This document shows positions 7,576 through 16,800 of a stretch of DNA of 60,033 nucleotides, in pieces. The stretch lies in assembly GCA_027487795.1 (NCBI GenBank), contig JAIYCX010000008.1:1-60033 (forward strand), written 5' to 3'. Both the position numbers and the translations under genes were made by a program. This DNA comes from Pseudomonadota bacterium (GTDB lineage Bacteria; Bdellovibrionota_C; UBA2361; SZUA-149; DAOLCO01). Below the pieces are notes generated by a model, which was not told the origin of the DNA, ran no database searches, and was given only the letters and a program-made list of their open reading frames with translations. The first letter of the stretch is position 1; each line of letters opens with the position of its first letter.

Positions 7576-9645
7576 TTACTGATTTTTCGTTTGTAACTCA
7601 AACTCTCGTTCAAGTGAAACTTGCTTATTTAAGTTACTGTATTCAGAGAATAGTTCCTCTCTCTTTTCTGCTAATGCCTTAAAAACGCCTATTTTTCTGT
7701 CTTTTGTTAAAGATTGATAAGCACCGATAAAGCTAATATTTCTATTATATCTTTGACTTTCTAATAGAAGCAACGAGGATAACCAATCGATATTCGTAAT
7801 ATATTCAGATATCTCGCTTGTATTTTTTACACTTAGCGAGCTAATTTTTTGTTTTAGCTCCTCCTCTAAATCACTTTTATCTCTCGAAACAGAACTTAAG
7901 ATAGTTGCAACTCCAATCTGAGCGGAAGATTGAGATAATAATTTTTTATAAAATTCTATCTGTCTGTTGGCCTCTAAAATCTTTTTTCTGAGTGGCTCCA
8001 ATGATGGATCTATAGAAGTATATAATGAAGCAAGTCTTAAGAGATCCTCTCCGGTAACATCTTTGAATTTCTCAGAAAAGCTAATCCTAGTTTCTTCAGC
8101 GATATGCTTTGCCTTAGCTAATAAATTTATCTCATTTAAGATATCTGAACTTTCTTGCTTCAACGTTTCTTTGGTCTTACTTATTTCTTCTTCTGTATCA
8201 ATTGTTAGGGAAACAAGTTTTTGATCTATATCTGCTATACGCTCTCTAAGATCAGACTTATTTTTAATAATTTCCAAGCTTTCATCTAATCCAAGCAAAT
8301 TTTTATTTTCATTATTATTTTTAGTATCGACACCAGCGTTTTTCTCTGGGCTATGTAGTGACTTTATTACTTTCTCATCCTCGCTCCAATCAATCGGTTG
8401 ATCAGGGAATAATAGTAATTCATATTCTTCTGAATCTGCTATTGGCTCAGCAGAAACAGAAAGTAATTCTTTATTTTTTCTTTGAACTAAACTTACTATT
8501 TGCTCCTTGTCTCCTAAAATATCTTCTAAGGCGATAAATTGCTCAAAAATACTTAGGGACTCGCTAGATCCATTACTTTTGTTATTTTTTTGATAAGTAT
8601 CCTTGCCTAGCTTAGTGATAAAATTAGAACTACTTACTTGTTTATTGCTAGCTACCCCAAAAACACCGCTAGATATCCAAATTGTTCTAATGATAAAACT
8701 AAAAAGTACTAGCCCTAAAATTAACCAAAGTAACATGGGCAAAGTATTAACCTTTGCATTACTAGCACTATAAATAGTCGGATTAAAGAACCTTGCGGGG
8801 TCGTTTTCTTCATCATAAATAAAACTAACTTCAGGAGATAAATTATCATCCGAAGGCTTGATTCCCATTGGATAAATCGGACTTACCGAAATAACACTAA
8901 CATTATCAGTTCCACCTTGATTTAAAGCCTCATCTACTAACGTTTTAGTTATTTTTTCCAAATTCCACTTGGAACCAATAGCATCTTTAGTCAAAAATTT
9001 ATTTGATAATTCTAAAATCTTATCTTCTTTTAAATGGTTATGTAATCCATCTGAACCTAAAATAAAAAGATCACTTTTCTCTAAATTATCAATTTTTGAA
9101 ACTTCTACTTCTACTTTTTTCTGTATTCCAACTGCCTTAGTTAATAGATGAGAGACTGGGGACTTGTTTGCATTTGAAACTGTAATTGCTCCAGCATCTA
9201 CCAACTCTTGTGCAAAGGTATGATCTTTAGTCAAAATTGAAATATTATTATCTTTTACTAGATAAAGTCGGGAATCACCAACATGCGCAACAAAAGCACC
9301 AAACTTAAAGAAAAAAAGAACTATCATTGTAGTTCCCATTCCTGAAAGATGAGGATCTTCATGTGAAAGTTTAAATACTGCTTGGTTTGCTTGATCAAAG
9401 ATATTATTAATAACTGATACCGCTGTATCAAAATCATGAACCTTCGCAATACTATCTAAATTCTCAGACAATGATTTAACTGCCAAGCTAGAAGCGACCT
9501 TACCTCCCTTCGCCCCACCCATTCCATCACAAATTGCATAGATTGAATAATTTCCTGGAGATATAAACACTCCATAACAATCCTGATTTTCGGTACGCAC
9601 CCTCCCTACATGAGAAGTTCCGAAATAGTTATTACTTAAATCCAT
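7576..9645 (-). CDS. PP2C-family Ser/Thr phosphatase with membrane segment and coiled-coil domain
   Basis: Residues 1-255 are a bacterial PP2C domain: RTENQD (17-22), CDGMGG (39-44), GDSR (123-126), SDG (198-200) and GGTDNVSVI (244-252). All metal-binding aspartates expected of the family can be seen. One membrane segment lies at about 302-326. The remaining 360 residues are Lys/Glu/Ser-rich and probably coiled coil, with no recognised domain. The phosphatase faces the cytoplasm if the N-terminus is inside. It likely reverses phosphorylation by a Hanks kinase, such as the one at 3242-4642. The long extracytoplasmic C-terminal part is unusual. Confidence 0.88.
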   Translation of the reverse strand: MDLSNNYFGTSHVGRVRTENQDCYGVFISPGNYSIYAICDGMGGAKGGKVASSLAVKSLSENLDSIAKVHDFDTAVSVINNIFDQANQAVFKLSHEDPHLSGMGTTMIVLFFFKFGAFVAHVGDSRLYLVKDNNISILTKDHTFAQELVDAGAITVSNANKSPVSHLLTKAVGIQKKVEVEVSKIDNLEKSDLFILGSDGLHNHLKEDKILELSNKFLTKDAIGSKWNLEKITKTLVDEALNQGGTDNVSVISVSPIYPMGIKPSDDNLSPEVSFIYDEENDPARFFNPTIYSASNAKVNTLPMLLWLILGLVLFSFIIRTIWISSGVFGVASNKQVSSSNFITKLGKDTYQKNNKSNGSSESLSIFEQFIALEDILGDKEQIVSLVQRKNKELLSVSAEPIADSEEYELLLFPDQPIDWSEDEKVIKSLHSPEKNAGVDTKNNNENKNLLGLDESLEIIKNKSDLRERIADIDQKLVSLTIDTEEEISKTKETLKQESSDILNEINLLAKAKHIAEETRISFSEKFKDVTGEDLLRLASLYTSIDPSLEPLRKKILEANRQIEFYKKLLSQSSAQIGVATILSSVSRDKSDLEEELKQKISSLSVKNTSEISEYITNIDWLSSLLLLESQRYNRNISFIGAYQSLTKDRKIGVFKALAEKREELFSEYSNLNKQVSLEREFELQTKNQ

Positions 9646-9675
9646 TATTTTAATCTAGAAGTGTTACTTAAAAAA

Positions 9676-10677
9676 TCACTTAACTTGTCTTATAAAAGGT
9701 TCGCCCGTTGTTCCAGCTGATGATTTTGTTGAAAGTCTCTTGTCTAAAGCCTCCTCACGATCCTTAAAAGGACCAACAAGCACACGATAATAAGGCTTAT
9801 TTCTAATATCAGCGGACTCTATCTTTGCACCCAGTTTCAAGTCTGTTAAGTTATTATAAATTCCTTCAACCTCATCTAGACTAGGGACTGCTGCTACTTG
9901 TACATACCAACCAGGAGAAGGTGAATGACTAGCAACATCAAATTCTTTCTTAACAGCTACTTCTACAGAGGGTGCTAGTGATGGAAGTGGATCTATTTTA
10001 AACTTTGATTCTGTATTTTCCACAGTTTTGGTTTTATCTAAAGGCGGCGGAAATTTACCTTTGCCAGGATATATAACTTCATAACTTGCCTCTTTATTCT
10101 GCTTCTCTGTCGCAGTACTTTCTTTTACTAATAATTCTTTTTTAGGATCAGCTACTGGAATGACAGGAGGTTCTACGGCTACTGTAGGTTGTGCTTGGTT
10201 TGAAAAATCAATAAGTACTTTATCTTGAGGATTAGCTTCAGGTAATTTTTCTTGAGGTTTTTTGCCTTGTTGCAATCTTTCTAAATCTACTGTTAATAAA
10301 TCTGATCCAACAGGTCTAACGATTGGAAGTCTGACCATTTGATTGGAAGCTTGGTCTAAAACTTCTAAGGCTCCTCGCTTTTGTCCAGACTTAAATCCAA
10401 TTACGAAAGCTGCAAAAATCATTGCGGAAGTAACAAACCAGAAGAATATATTTTGCTTCATATTAAAACCACCACCCCCGGCATACTTCACGCCAGTATT
10501 TTTAATATCAACATCTTGCCTAGATTCTCCCCTATACTGTCTTGATTTATCTACATCTTGAGTTCTATCTCTGTTAGGAATAGCACTCGAACTAAGATTA
10601 CTATTAGAAGTAATTCCAGTTAGGTATTGTCTTACCTGAGAACTATATGAAGGCTTTTTCGGGAGAGGTCTTGCCAT
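9676..10677 (-). CDS. membrane-anchored SPOR-domain protein
   Basis: A short, polar cytoplasmic N-terminus is followed by one membrane segment (about residues 77-97), then a Pro/Lys-rich periplasmic linker. The C-terminal SPOR domain runs from WYVQVAAVPSLDEVEGIYNNL to YYRVLVGPFKDREEA. SPOR domains bind peptidoglycan stripped of stem peptides at division sites, the product of AmiC-type amidases such as the one encoded upstream in this run. Directly upstream is the argS relic; argS followed by a SPOR gene is, from memory, a recurring deltaproteobacterial arrangement. Confidence 0.87.
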   Translation of the reverse strand: MARPLPKKPSYSSQVRQYLTGITSNSNLSSSAIPNRDRTQDVDKSRQYRGESRQDVDIKNTGVKYAGGGGFNMKQNIFFWFVTSAMIFAAFVIGFKSGQKRGALEVLDQASNQMVRLPIVRPVGSDLLTVDLERLQQGKKPQEKLPEANPQDKVLIDFSNQAQPTVAVEPPVIPVADPKKELLVKESTATEKQNKEASYEVIYPGKGKFPPPLDKTKTVENTESKFKIDPLPSLAPSVEVAVKKEFDVASHSPSPGWYVQVAAVPSLDEVEGIYNNLTDLKLGAKIESADIRNKPYYRVLVGPFKDREEALDKRLSTKSSAGTTGEPFIRQVK

Positions 10678-10779
10678 TTAATTCCTAATTATTAAGTCAG
10701 TTAAATAATGATCATAAATTAAAGACCATTTCACCATTTCTATATCAGTTTTAAGTAAGAATTGGCAAAAAGAATAACA

Positions 10780-11730
10780 TCATATAGTCAAATATCTTTG
10801 CTCTAACAACAATTTATTAAAATTATCGGTAAAGATTTTCGCTATTTTTACCGCGTACTCAACTTTATGACAATCCACCCTAAAAGAGACTCCACTTAAA
10901 GCTAGCCTACCCCATGGATCATTCCATAAAGATATAAATGCCTTAAAAAAGCTAACTATTTCTGCAAAATATAAATGAGGACTAGATCGCCTGAAAGAAT
11001 CGTAAACTAGATAATCATTTCTAACTATTAACGTTCTCCCGAGCTGATCAAGTAAATTAAGAACGTATTTTGAAGCAGGAACGGCATATAAAGAAGCATT
11101 ATTATCACGGCGAATATTAATTATGTCTTCAGTCTTAGCGGTATTATAGGAATTTAAAATTTCATCTATTTTTGAAAGCAAAAATAATGGATTATCAAAA
11201 TAATTTCTATTATGCCGTATTGAATCGATATCGAATTCTGGATTAGATAGTTGTGATAGAGTAATTATTTTTTGTATTTTCTCCTCTTTAAATTCATTAG
11301 ATATTTCTGTTCTAACTTCAATATTTACAGGAGATATATTTATAACTCTTGGTGCATTATCCAAAAACAATCCGTCTCTTAAATCTTGAGATACAATGAA
11401 CTCTGAACACCTACTGATATCTGGTCTAAAGTTTAAGAAAACGCTACTTGCTATAAATAATCCAGGTTTTAATATTGGGTCATTTATAGATTCTAGAAGC
11501 CTAGAAGCTACATTTTCAGGAGAAATAGAGACACCTAATGCTCTTAAAATATTTGCTGTTTTAATGCATATGGAACTACCAAAGACTAACTCGTCATATT
11601 CCTTAGCCTCCGAAACGAAAGATCCGACCGTAGAAAGCTTAACAGAAAAATCTTGTCCGACTTCAGGATAAAGTTCTTGAACTACTTCCTGAACACTAGC
11701 AACTAATTGTGAATGATATTTAAAAAACAT
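10780..11730 (-). CDS. arginyl-tRNA synthetase-like protein lacking the catalytic domain
   Basis: At 316 residues this is little more than half the length of ArgRS (about 550-590). Residues 1-105 resemble the ArgRS N-terminal tRNA-binding domain: VFGSSICIKTANILRALG matches the FGDfqsNvAfkLAK pattern and FIASSVFLNFR the GpGFINfrl pattern. FDNPLFLLSKIDEIL (178-192) matches the DNPvfYvQYAhaRi stretch, and 250-316 resembles the DALR anticodon-binding helices. HIGH and KMSKS regions are absent, so it should not charge tRNA. The frame is open and the gene is one base from cca, so it does not look like a random pseudogene. The assignment is my own reading of weak similarity. Confidence 0.55.
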   Translation of the reverse strand: MFFKYHSQLVASVQEVVQELYPEVGQDFSVKLSTVGSFVSEAKEYDELVFGSSICIKTANILRALGVSISPENVASRLLESINDPILKPGLFIASSVFLNFRPDISRCSEFIVSQDLRDGLFLDNAPRVINISPVNIEVRTEISNEFKEEKIQKIITLSQLSNPEFDIDSIRHNRNYFDNPLFLLSKIDEILNSYNTAKTEDIINIRRDNNASLYAVPASKYVLNLLDQLGRTLIVRNDYLVYDSFRRSSPHLYFAEIVSFFKAFISLWNDPWGRLALSGVSFRVDCHKVEYAVKIAKIFTDNFNKLLLEQRYLTI

Positions 11731-11731
11731 T

Positions 11732-12718
11732 TTAAAGGCTAATAGCTATACTTTTTATTTCAGCTCTTTCTAACTTAGTAGCTGGTATTAAATGAAAAAA
11801 ATCTTCTGGTATATTTCCAAGAAGATCATAAAAATATGACCTTATAAAGAGTGCCCAATTTGCTAATCGAAGATCTATGCTAGCTGGCAAATCAACCAAT
11901 CTTTTAATTAATTTTTTATTCAAATCTGCATTATACATTCCTGTTTTAAATATCTGTAGCAGTATAGAATCATTACTTAAGCTTTGAACGATTTTCCACA
12001 CTTCCTTCTCTAGCAATACCTTATCAAACTCAGCGAATAATCTTCCAGGACTAACCAGTGATAAATAATTTTTATTTATTGCTTCATCTCTCAATCTGCT
12101 AGTCTGCTCTTCCCAGGTTAAGTTAAAACGAGTTAGAAATCGCTCTCCTCTTAGTATTCTTACCGGATCATCTACAAAGCTTTCGGGATGTAAGACCCTG
12201 AGTTTAGAAGCTTCTAAATCCGAACTTCCATTTACTATATCTACTAATTTATAATTATCGTTTTTAGTTATTGCTAAAGCATTTATTGAAAAATCTCTTC
12301 TCAGAATATCTTCTTCAAAAGTACCGCTACTAATTTCGGGCTTAGATGCTGGTGAATGATAAACTTCTTTTCTTGAAAATACTAAATCCATAGTACTTTG
12401 CTCAGTCAGATCTAATTCATTATTCTTTTTTATTAGTACCTTAGCTGTACGATAATGTTCATTAATTTGTAATATGCTAATTTGAAAATCTTTTTTTTCT
12501 AAATCTTTTTTGAGGTTTTCAATCCCGTTGGTTACATCATCTATAATTAGGATATCAATATCTTTTAAAGCATTTCCTAGCAGTAAATCCCTTACGCCTC
12601 CTCCTACTAAATAACTCTTTGTTTCTCGCTCCAAGATACAATCAATTAAATACTTATCTGTCTTTCCAGAAAATAGTTCATTATCTAAATTTAAAATCCT
12701 AGTATTAATGTTTTTCAA
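11732..12718 (-). CDS. CCA tRNA nucleotidyltransferase / poly(A) polymerase family protein
   Basis: The class II nucleotidyltransferase head is clear: YLVGGGVRDLLLGN, then the catalytic aspartates in DIDILIIDD, then RRDFSINALAI and the LRVLHPESFVDDPVRILRGERF segment. Such enzymes add CCA to tRNA 3' ends or A-tails to RNA. At 328 residues it is shorter than many family members and ends soon after the neck/body helices, with no HD phosphohydrolase domain. Which nucleotides it adds cannot be told from sequence. It is tightly packed: two bases after the amidase gene and one base before the argS relic. Confidence 0.85.
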   Translation of the reverse strand: MKNINTRILNLDNELFSGKTDKYLIDCILERETKSYLVGGGVRDLLLGNALKDIDILIIDDVTNGIENLKKDLEKKDFQISILQINEHYRTAKVLIKKNNELDLTEQSTMDLVFSRKEVYHSPASKPEISSGTFEEDILRRDFSINALAITKNDNYKLVDIVNGSSDLEASKLRVLHPESFVDDPVRILRGERFLTRFNLTWEEQTSRLRDEAINKNYLSLVSPGRLFAEFDKVLLEKEVWKIVQSLSNDSILLQIFKTGMYNADLNKKLIKRLVDLPASIDLRLANWALFIRSYFYDLLGNIPEDFFHLIPATKLERAEIKSIAISL

Positions 12719-12720
12719 GA

Positions 12721-13959
12721 CTAACTAATTTTCCCTTTTTTCTTGAGGTAGACTTTTATTGCCTCAGAAATTCCAGTTGCGATACCCTTTTGATATCTTT
12801 CACTCATCAGCCTCCTACCTTCAACTGGATGATCAATAAAAGAGACTTCTACAAGAATACAGGGCATATGAGCTCCAACAAGTACGTAAAATGGAGCTCT
12901 TTTGACACCTAAATTTTTTACATTATCAAACTTTGTAGCTAGGTTCTGATATAAATGTCTTTGTACTAAATGCGCAAGAGTGATGGAATCATCCATTTTA
13001 ACCCCTTGTATGAAGTCGCTTACTATAAAAGATAAATCCGTTTTATTTGCCCCCTCTATGAAGTTTTCTCTTTCCGCTAATCTTAGAGAACTTTTATCAT
13101 CTGTATTATCTAAATAGTATGTTTCAATACCTTTTCCAGTTTTATGATCACTAGCGTTAGCGTGAATTGAAACAAAAATTTCTCCTCCTGCATCATTTGC
13201 AAGCTTTGTTCTTTCCGACAAAGCTACCAAGCTATCATCCTCTCTTGTCATGACAACTCTTAATTTAGAATTGTTTAAAAGTTCAGCTTTAACTTGTTGA
13301 GTGATAGCTAATACTATATTTTTTTCTAATACCCCTTCAGGACCCTTCGCACCATCTTCCGAACCACCATGACCAGGATCTAAGACTATCACTGGATAAT
13401 TATTTTGAAGCGTTTCAATACTTCTACTATCTGTAATATTTTGTTTGTTTGCTGTAGATATTTCTGACGCTTTCTTAAAACTTCCTAGCTCAAGATCTGC
13501 ATGTAAAAAGCTATCACTACTTGGATAATCACTAGCTATTTTCCGAAGTGCCGATTCAGAAGCAGTCATATCACCCTGTCTTCTATAAATTCTAGACAGA
13601 GCTAAAAGTGAGTCATCGGCTAAATCATCTCCCGGATATTCACTTACTAAATCTTCAAATACTTTCTTTGATTCACTAATATTCTTCTCTTCAAGCAAAC
13701 GACCCTTTAAATATAATGCCCTCGGTAAAAAAACTCTATTTTCAGAATTTCTTTCGATAAATTGATTTATTTTAGCGACTAATTTTTTTAATAAATCGCT
13801 ATCTCCCTTCTCTGCGTCTTTAATTACTAGCTCTCTGTATTCTCTTCTCAAATCCGAATATTCCGCCTCAACAGCTAAGGTTTCTTCTTGGGCGAAAACG
13901 ATTGTGTCAAGACTAATAACTGACACAATAGCTAGAATTATTAAAAATAAAACTCTCAC
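12721..13959 (-). CDS. N-acetylmuramoyl-L-alanine amidase with TPR-like N-terminus
   Basis: A signal peptide (residues 1-23, ending in VFAQ) precedes helical tetratricopeptide-like repeats (about 35-175). The C-terminal zinc amidase_3 domain starts at VIVLDPGHGGSEDGA and includes EKNIVLAI, VVMTREDD, SIHANA and ILVEVSFIDHP. Zinc ligands and the catalytic Glu are present. The enzyme cleaves the lactyl-peptide bond of peptidoglycan in the periplasm, typically during cell separation. Its start overlaps the mutS stop by four bases (ATGA), implying coupled translation. The TPR-amidase next to mutS is an arrangement I recall from deltaproteobacteria. Confidence 0.93.
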   Translation of the reverse strand: MRVLFLIILAIVSVISLDTIVFAQEETLAVEAEYSDLRREYRELVIKDAEKGDSDLLKKLVAKINQFIERNSENRVFLPRALYLKGRLLEEKNISESKKVFEDLVSEYPGDDLADDSLLALSRIYRRQGDMTASESALRKIASDYPSSDSFLHADLELGSFKKASEISTANKQNITDSRSIETLQNNYPVIVLDPGHGGSEDGAKGPEGVLEKNIVLAITQQVKAELLNNSKLRVVMTREDDSLVALSERTKLANDAGGEIFVSIHANASDHKTGKGIETYYLDNTDDKSSLRLAERENFIEGANKTDLSFIVSDFIQGVKMDDSITLAHLVQRHLYQNLATKFDNVKNLGVKRAPFYVLVGAHMPCILVEVSFIDHPVEGRRLMSERYQKGIATGISEAIKVYLKKKGKIS

Positions 13960-16730
13960 TTTGCACTAACCTCTTTTGCTAATTCCACAAAGTAATTCAA
14001 TTTATTTAACGCCTCTAAAGGCTTTAGTGAATTAATATCAGTAACGCTTATTAAACTAAGAATATTTTTAAAAGCTTCCACTTCTTCGCTACCCTTTTGA
14101 GATAAGTTTAAATCTTTATCGTCTGGAGTGGTATCCATATTTGAAACTATATTGTTCTTAATATTATAATTAGTGAGCTCTATATCAACTAGCTCTTTAG
14201 CTCTTAAAATCACAGACTCAGGAAGCCCCGCAAGCTTTGCTACGACGAGTCCATAACTACCACTTCCTATCTTTTCCTCTATCCTGTGAGTAAAAACAAC
14301 ACCTGATGAAGTATTAACTAAACCTACGGATATGCAAAAACTATCACTAAATAAATCTGGTAGTGTAGTACACTCGTGATAATGCGTAGCAAATATAGTT
14401 CGACATTTATTATTCTGAATTAAATGCTCTGCTATACCTAATGCAAGCGCTAATCCATCAGTTGTTGAGGTTCCTCTGCCTACTTCATCAATTAGAACTA
14501 GGGATTTTGAAGTGCCCGAAGTTAAAATTAAAGCAGCCTCTTTCATTTCAACCATGAAAGTAGAGTCCCCTCGAACTAATGCATCATTTGCACCTATTCT
14601 CGTAAAAACTCTATCTGCTATACCTATTGTTGCTGAAGTTGCAGGAACAAAAGATCCTATCTGTGCTAAAATTTGAATAATTCCAACTTGTCTTAAATAA
14701 GTAGACTTACCACCCATATTTGGGCCCGTTAATACCGCGAACAATCTACCATCACCACCCAAGACCGTGTCATTTGGCACAAAATCCGACCTACCTGCCA
14801 GTACTTCAACTACAGGATGTCTACCGTTCTTAATAATTGTTTTATTATCGTAGTTAATTTCTGGTCGAACAAAATCTGAGTTAAGTGCAACTAACGACAA
14901 ACTACACATCACATCTAAATGCGATAAAAATGTAGAGATTTTTTTAAATCTGGCTAAATGATTAGAAAGTTCTTGTTTTAATTCACTATAAAGTGATCTT
15001 TCTAATTCTGAATATTTTACTTGAGCAGATAGAACTTCTTTTTCAATCTTACTTAGATCTTCAGTAATAAATCTTTCTACATTTGTTAACGTTTGTCTTC
15101 TTGAATATCGTATTGGTGCTTTATCAGCTTGTCCTTTAGGAATTTCTATAAAATATCCAAAAACAGAATTGTATTTTATTTTCAAACTTGAAATACCAGA
15201 TTCTTCCCGTTCTTTAATCTCAAGTGAAGTGATCAATGTCTTTGAATCTGTACTCAGTAATGCATATCGATCTAACTGCTGATTATATCCTGTCTTAAAA
15301 AGCTGCCCTTCCCCTAACTTAGTGGGAAGTGTTTCATTAAGTGAACTTTGTAAAATATTAGAAATATCTGACATGATGTCTAAATTATTTCTAAGCTCTG
15401 TAATAAAAGTAGACTTAAACTCAGAGCACAATTCTAATAACCTAGGTAGAAAATTTAACGTATCTCGAAGTTGTCCAACCTCGTACGGACTGATTCTACC
15501 GTTACTGATTCTAACTGAAAGTCTCTCGATATCTCTAGTTTCAGATAACAATTCTCTTATAGCACTTAAATTACTTTCTGACTTTACAATCTCACTAAGG
15601 AAGTCTAGACGGCTTTCTATTTCATCCTTATCTACTAATGGACTAAGTAACCACTCAGTGAGTAATCTACTACCTTGAGCTGTTTTAGTTTTATCAAGTA
15701 CTGATTGTAGACTTCCCTTTCTATCTGCTCCACTTGAAGATTCTACTAACTCTAAATTTTTTATAGTTGAAGAATCTAATACTAAAGTTTTTAAACTTGT
15801 ATCAGTAGTTTGGATAGAAGAAATAAATATGGAGGAAGATAAAGCTAGACTATTTAAATAAGTAAATAAATAAAGGATAGAGTTAGAAACTTTTGATCCT
15901 AATTCTAACTCAAGATTTGCTTTTAAATCCGGTGAGAAGAAAATCTTTTCAAAAGAAGATAAATCTGCAGGCTCACAGTTATAATTAATTAATCTAGCCT
16001 TACTGTAATTTGAATATTCCTCTAAAACGCTATTAAATACTTCTTCATTTATCGACCCTCCCTTCTCGCCCGACAGACTAAGAGAATTATATACCACCTC
16101 GAGAGGCGCATATTGATAAATTAAAGTCTCAAGCTCTTTTGATGTAGATATTTTATAAATTTTAAGTTTGCCAACTGAAGCATCAAAAAAAGAAACTTCT
16201 GCAATTCTTAATTCTTCATCAAAAGAGAAGGCAGAAACATAAGTTAACTGAGTCTCTGAAAGACCTTCGTTATCAAGCCTTACAGAAGGAGTTACTACCC
16301 TAGTAAGCTCTCTCTTGACTGGGCCTTTACTTAAAGCTGCATCTTCTACTTGTTCAACGAAAGCACAAGAAAATCCAGCGGCTATTAACTTAGGAATATA
16401 GGCATCGATTGCATGAATAGGAACACCACACATTGGTATAGGATCTTCTTTATCCTTATCTCTAGAAGTAAGTCTAATAGACAGACAATCTGAAACTGTT
16501 TTCGCATCTTCAAAAAAGACTTCAAAGAAGTCTCCTACTTGAAATAGTAGTAGATGTTCCGGATATTGTTTTTTAACCTCTAAATAATGCCTAAGCATTG
16601 GAGGTAAGTTTTGATTTTCTAAGGAGTGCTTATTATTTTCTAAATTAAGCTTGGCGTTTTCTAGATTAAGGCCAGAAACATCAGAGGGAGGTAGTAAATC
16701 GCAGGCTTTAGAAAATAACTCTTGCTGCAA
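13956..16730 (-). CDS. mutS: DNA mismatch repair protein MutS
   Basis: A full-length (924-residue) mismatch-recognition ATPase. After a short extension, PPMLRHYLEVKKQYPEHLLL is followed by the GDFFEVFFEDA mismatch-binding motif (Phe-x-Glu). The ATPase domain has Walker A GPNMGGKSTYLRQ, Walker B LVLIDEVGRGTST and ATHYHE. The protein detects mismatches and recruits MutL, which is not in the window. A terminator-like hairpin between rpsA and mutS suggests it can be transcribed from its own promoter. It is translationally coupled to the downstream amidase. Confidence 0.97.
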   Translation of the reverse strand: MQQELFSKACDLLPPSDVSGLNLENAKLNLENNKHSLENQNLPPMLRHYLEVKKQYPEHLLLFQVGDFFEVFFEDAKTVSDCLSIRLTSRDKDKEDPIPMCGVPIHAIDAYIPKLIAAGFSCAFVEQVEDAALSKGPVKRELTRVVTPSVRLDNEGLSETQLTYVSAFSFDEELRIAEVSFFDASVGKLKIYKISTSKELETLIYQYAPLEVVYNSLSLSGEKGGSINEEVFNSVLEEYSNYSKARLINYNCEPADLSSFEKIFFSPDLKANLELELGSKVSNSILYLFTYLNSLALSSSIFISSIQTTDTSLKTLVLDSSTIKNLELVESSSGADRKGSLQSVLDKTKTAQGSRLLTEWLLSPLVDKDEIESRLDFLSEIVKSESNLSAIRELLSETRDIERLSVRISNGRISPYEVGQLRDTLNFLPRLLELCSEFKSTFITELRNNLDIMSDISNILQSSLNETLPTKLGEGQLFKTGYNQQLDRYALLSTDSKTLITSLEIKEREESGISSLKIKYNSVFGYFIEIPKGQADKAPIRYSRRQTLTNVERFITEDLSKIEKEVLSAQVKYSELERSLYSELKQELSNHLARFKKISTFLSHLDVMCSLSLVALNSDFVRPEINYDNKTIIKNGRHPVVEVLAGRSDFVPNDTVLGGDGRLFAVLTGPNMGGKSTYLRQVGIIQILAQIGSFVPATSATIGIADRVFTRIGANDALVRGDSTFMVEMKEAALILTSGTSKSLVLIDEVGRGTSTTDGLALALGIAEHLIQNNKCRTIFATHYHECTTLPDLFSDSFCISVGLVNTSSGVVFTHRIEEKIGSGSYGLVVAKLAGLPESVILRAKELVDIELTNYNIKNNIVSNMDTTPDDKDLNLSQKGSEEVEAFKNILSLISVTDINSLKPLEALNKLNYFVELAKEVSAK

Positions 16731-16774
16731 TGTAAAACTACCTCCCCCTTATAAGTTTACAATAAACTTTTGTA

Positions 16775-16800
16775 AAAGAAGATTAAAACTAATCTTCTTT
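16775..16800 (-). terminator. terminator-like hairpin at the end of rpsA
   Basis: AAAGAAGATTA (16775-16785) and TAATCTTCTTT (16790-16800) form a perfect 11-bp stem with a four-base loop. On the minus strand it begins in the last rpsA codons and is followed by a T-containing stretch. The stem is AT-rich and therefore weak. Its position directly after rpsA supports partial termination before mutS. Confidence 0.5.
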
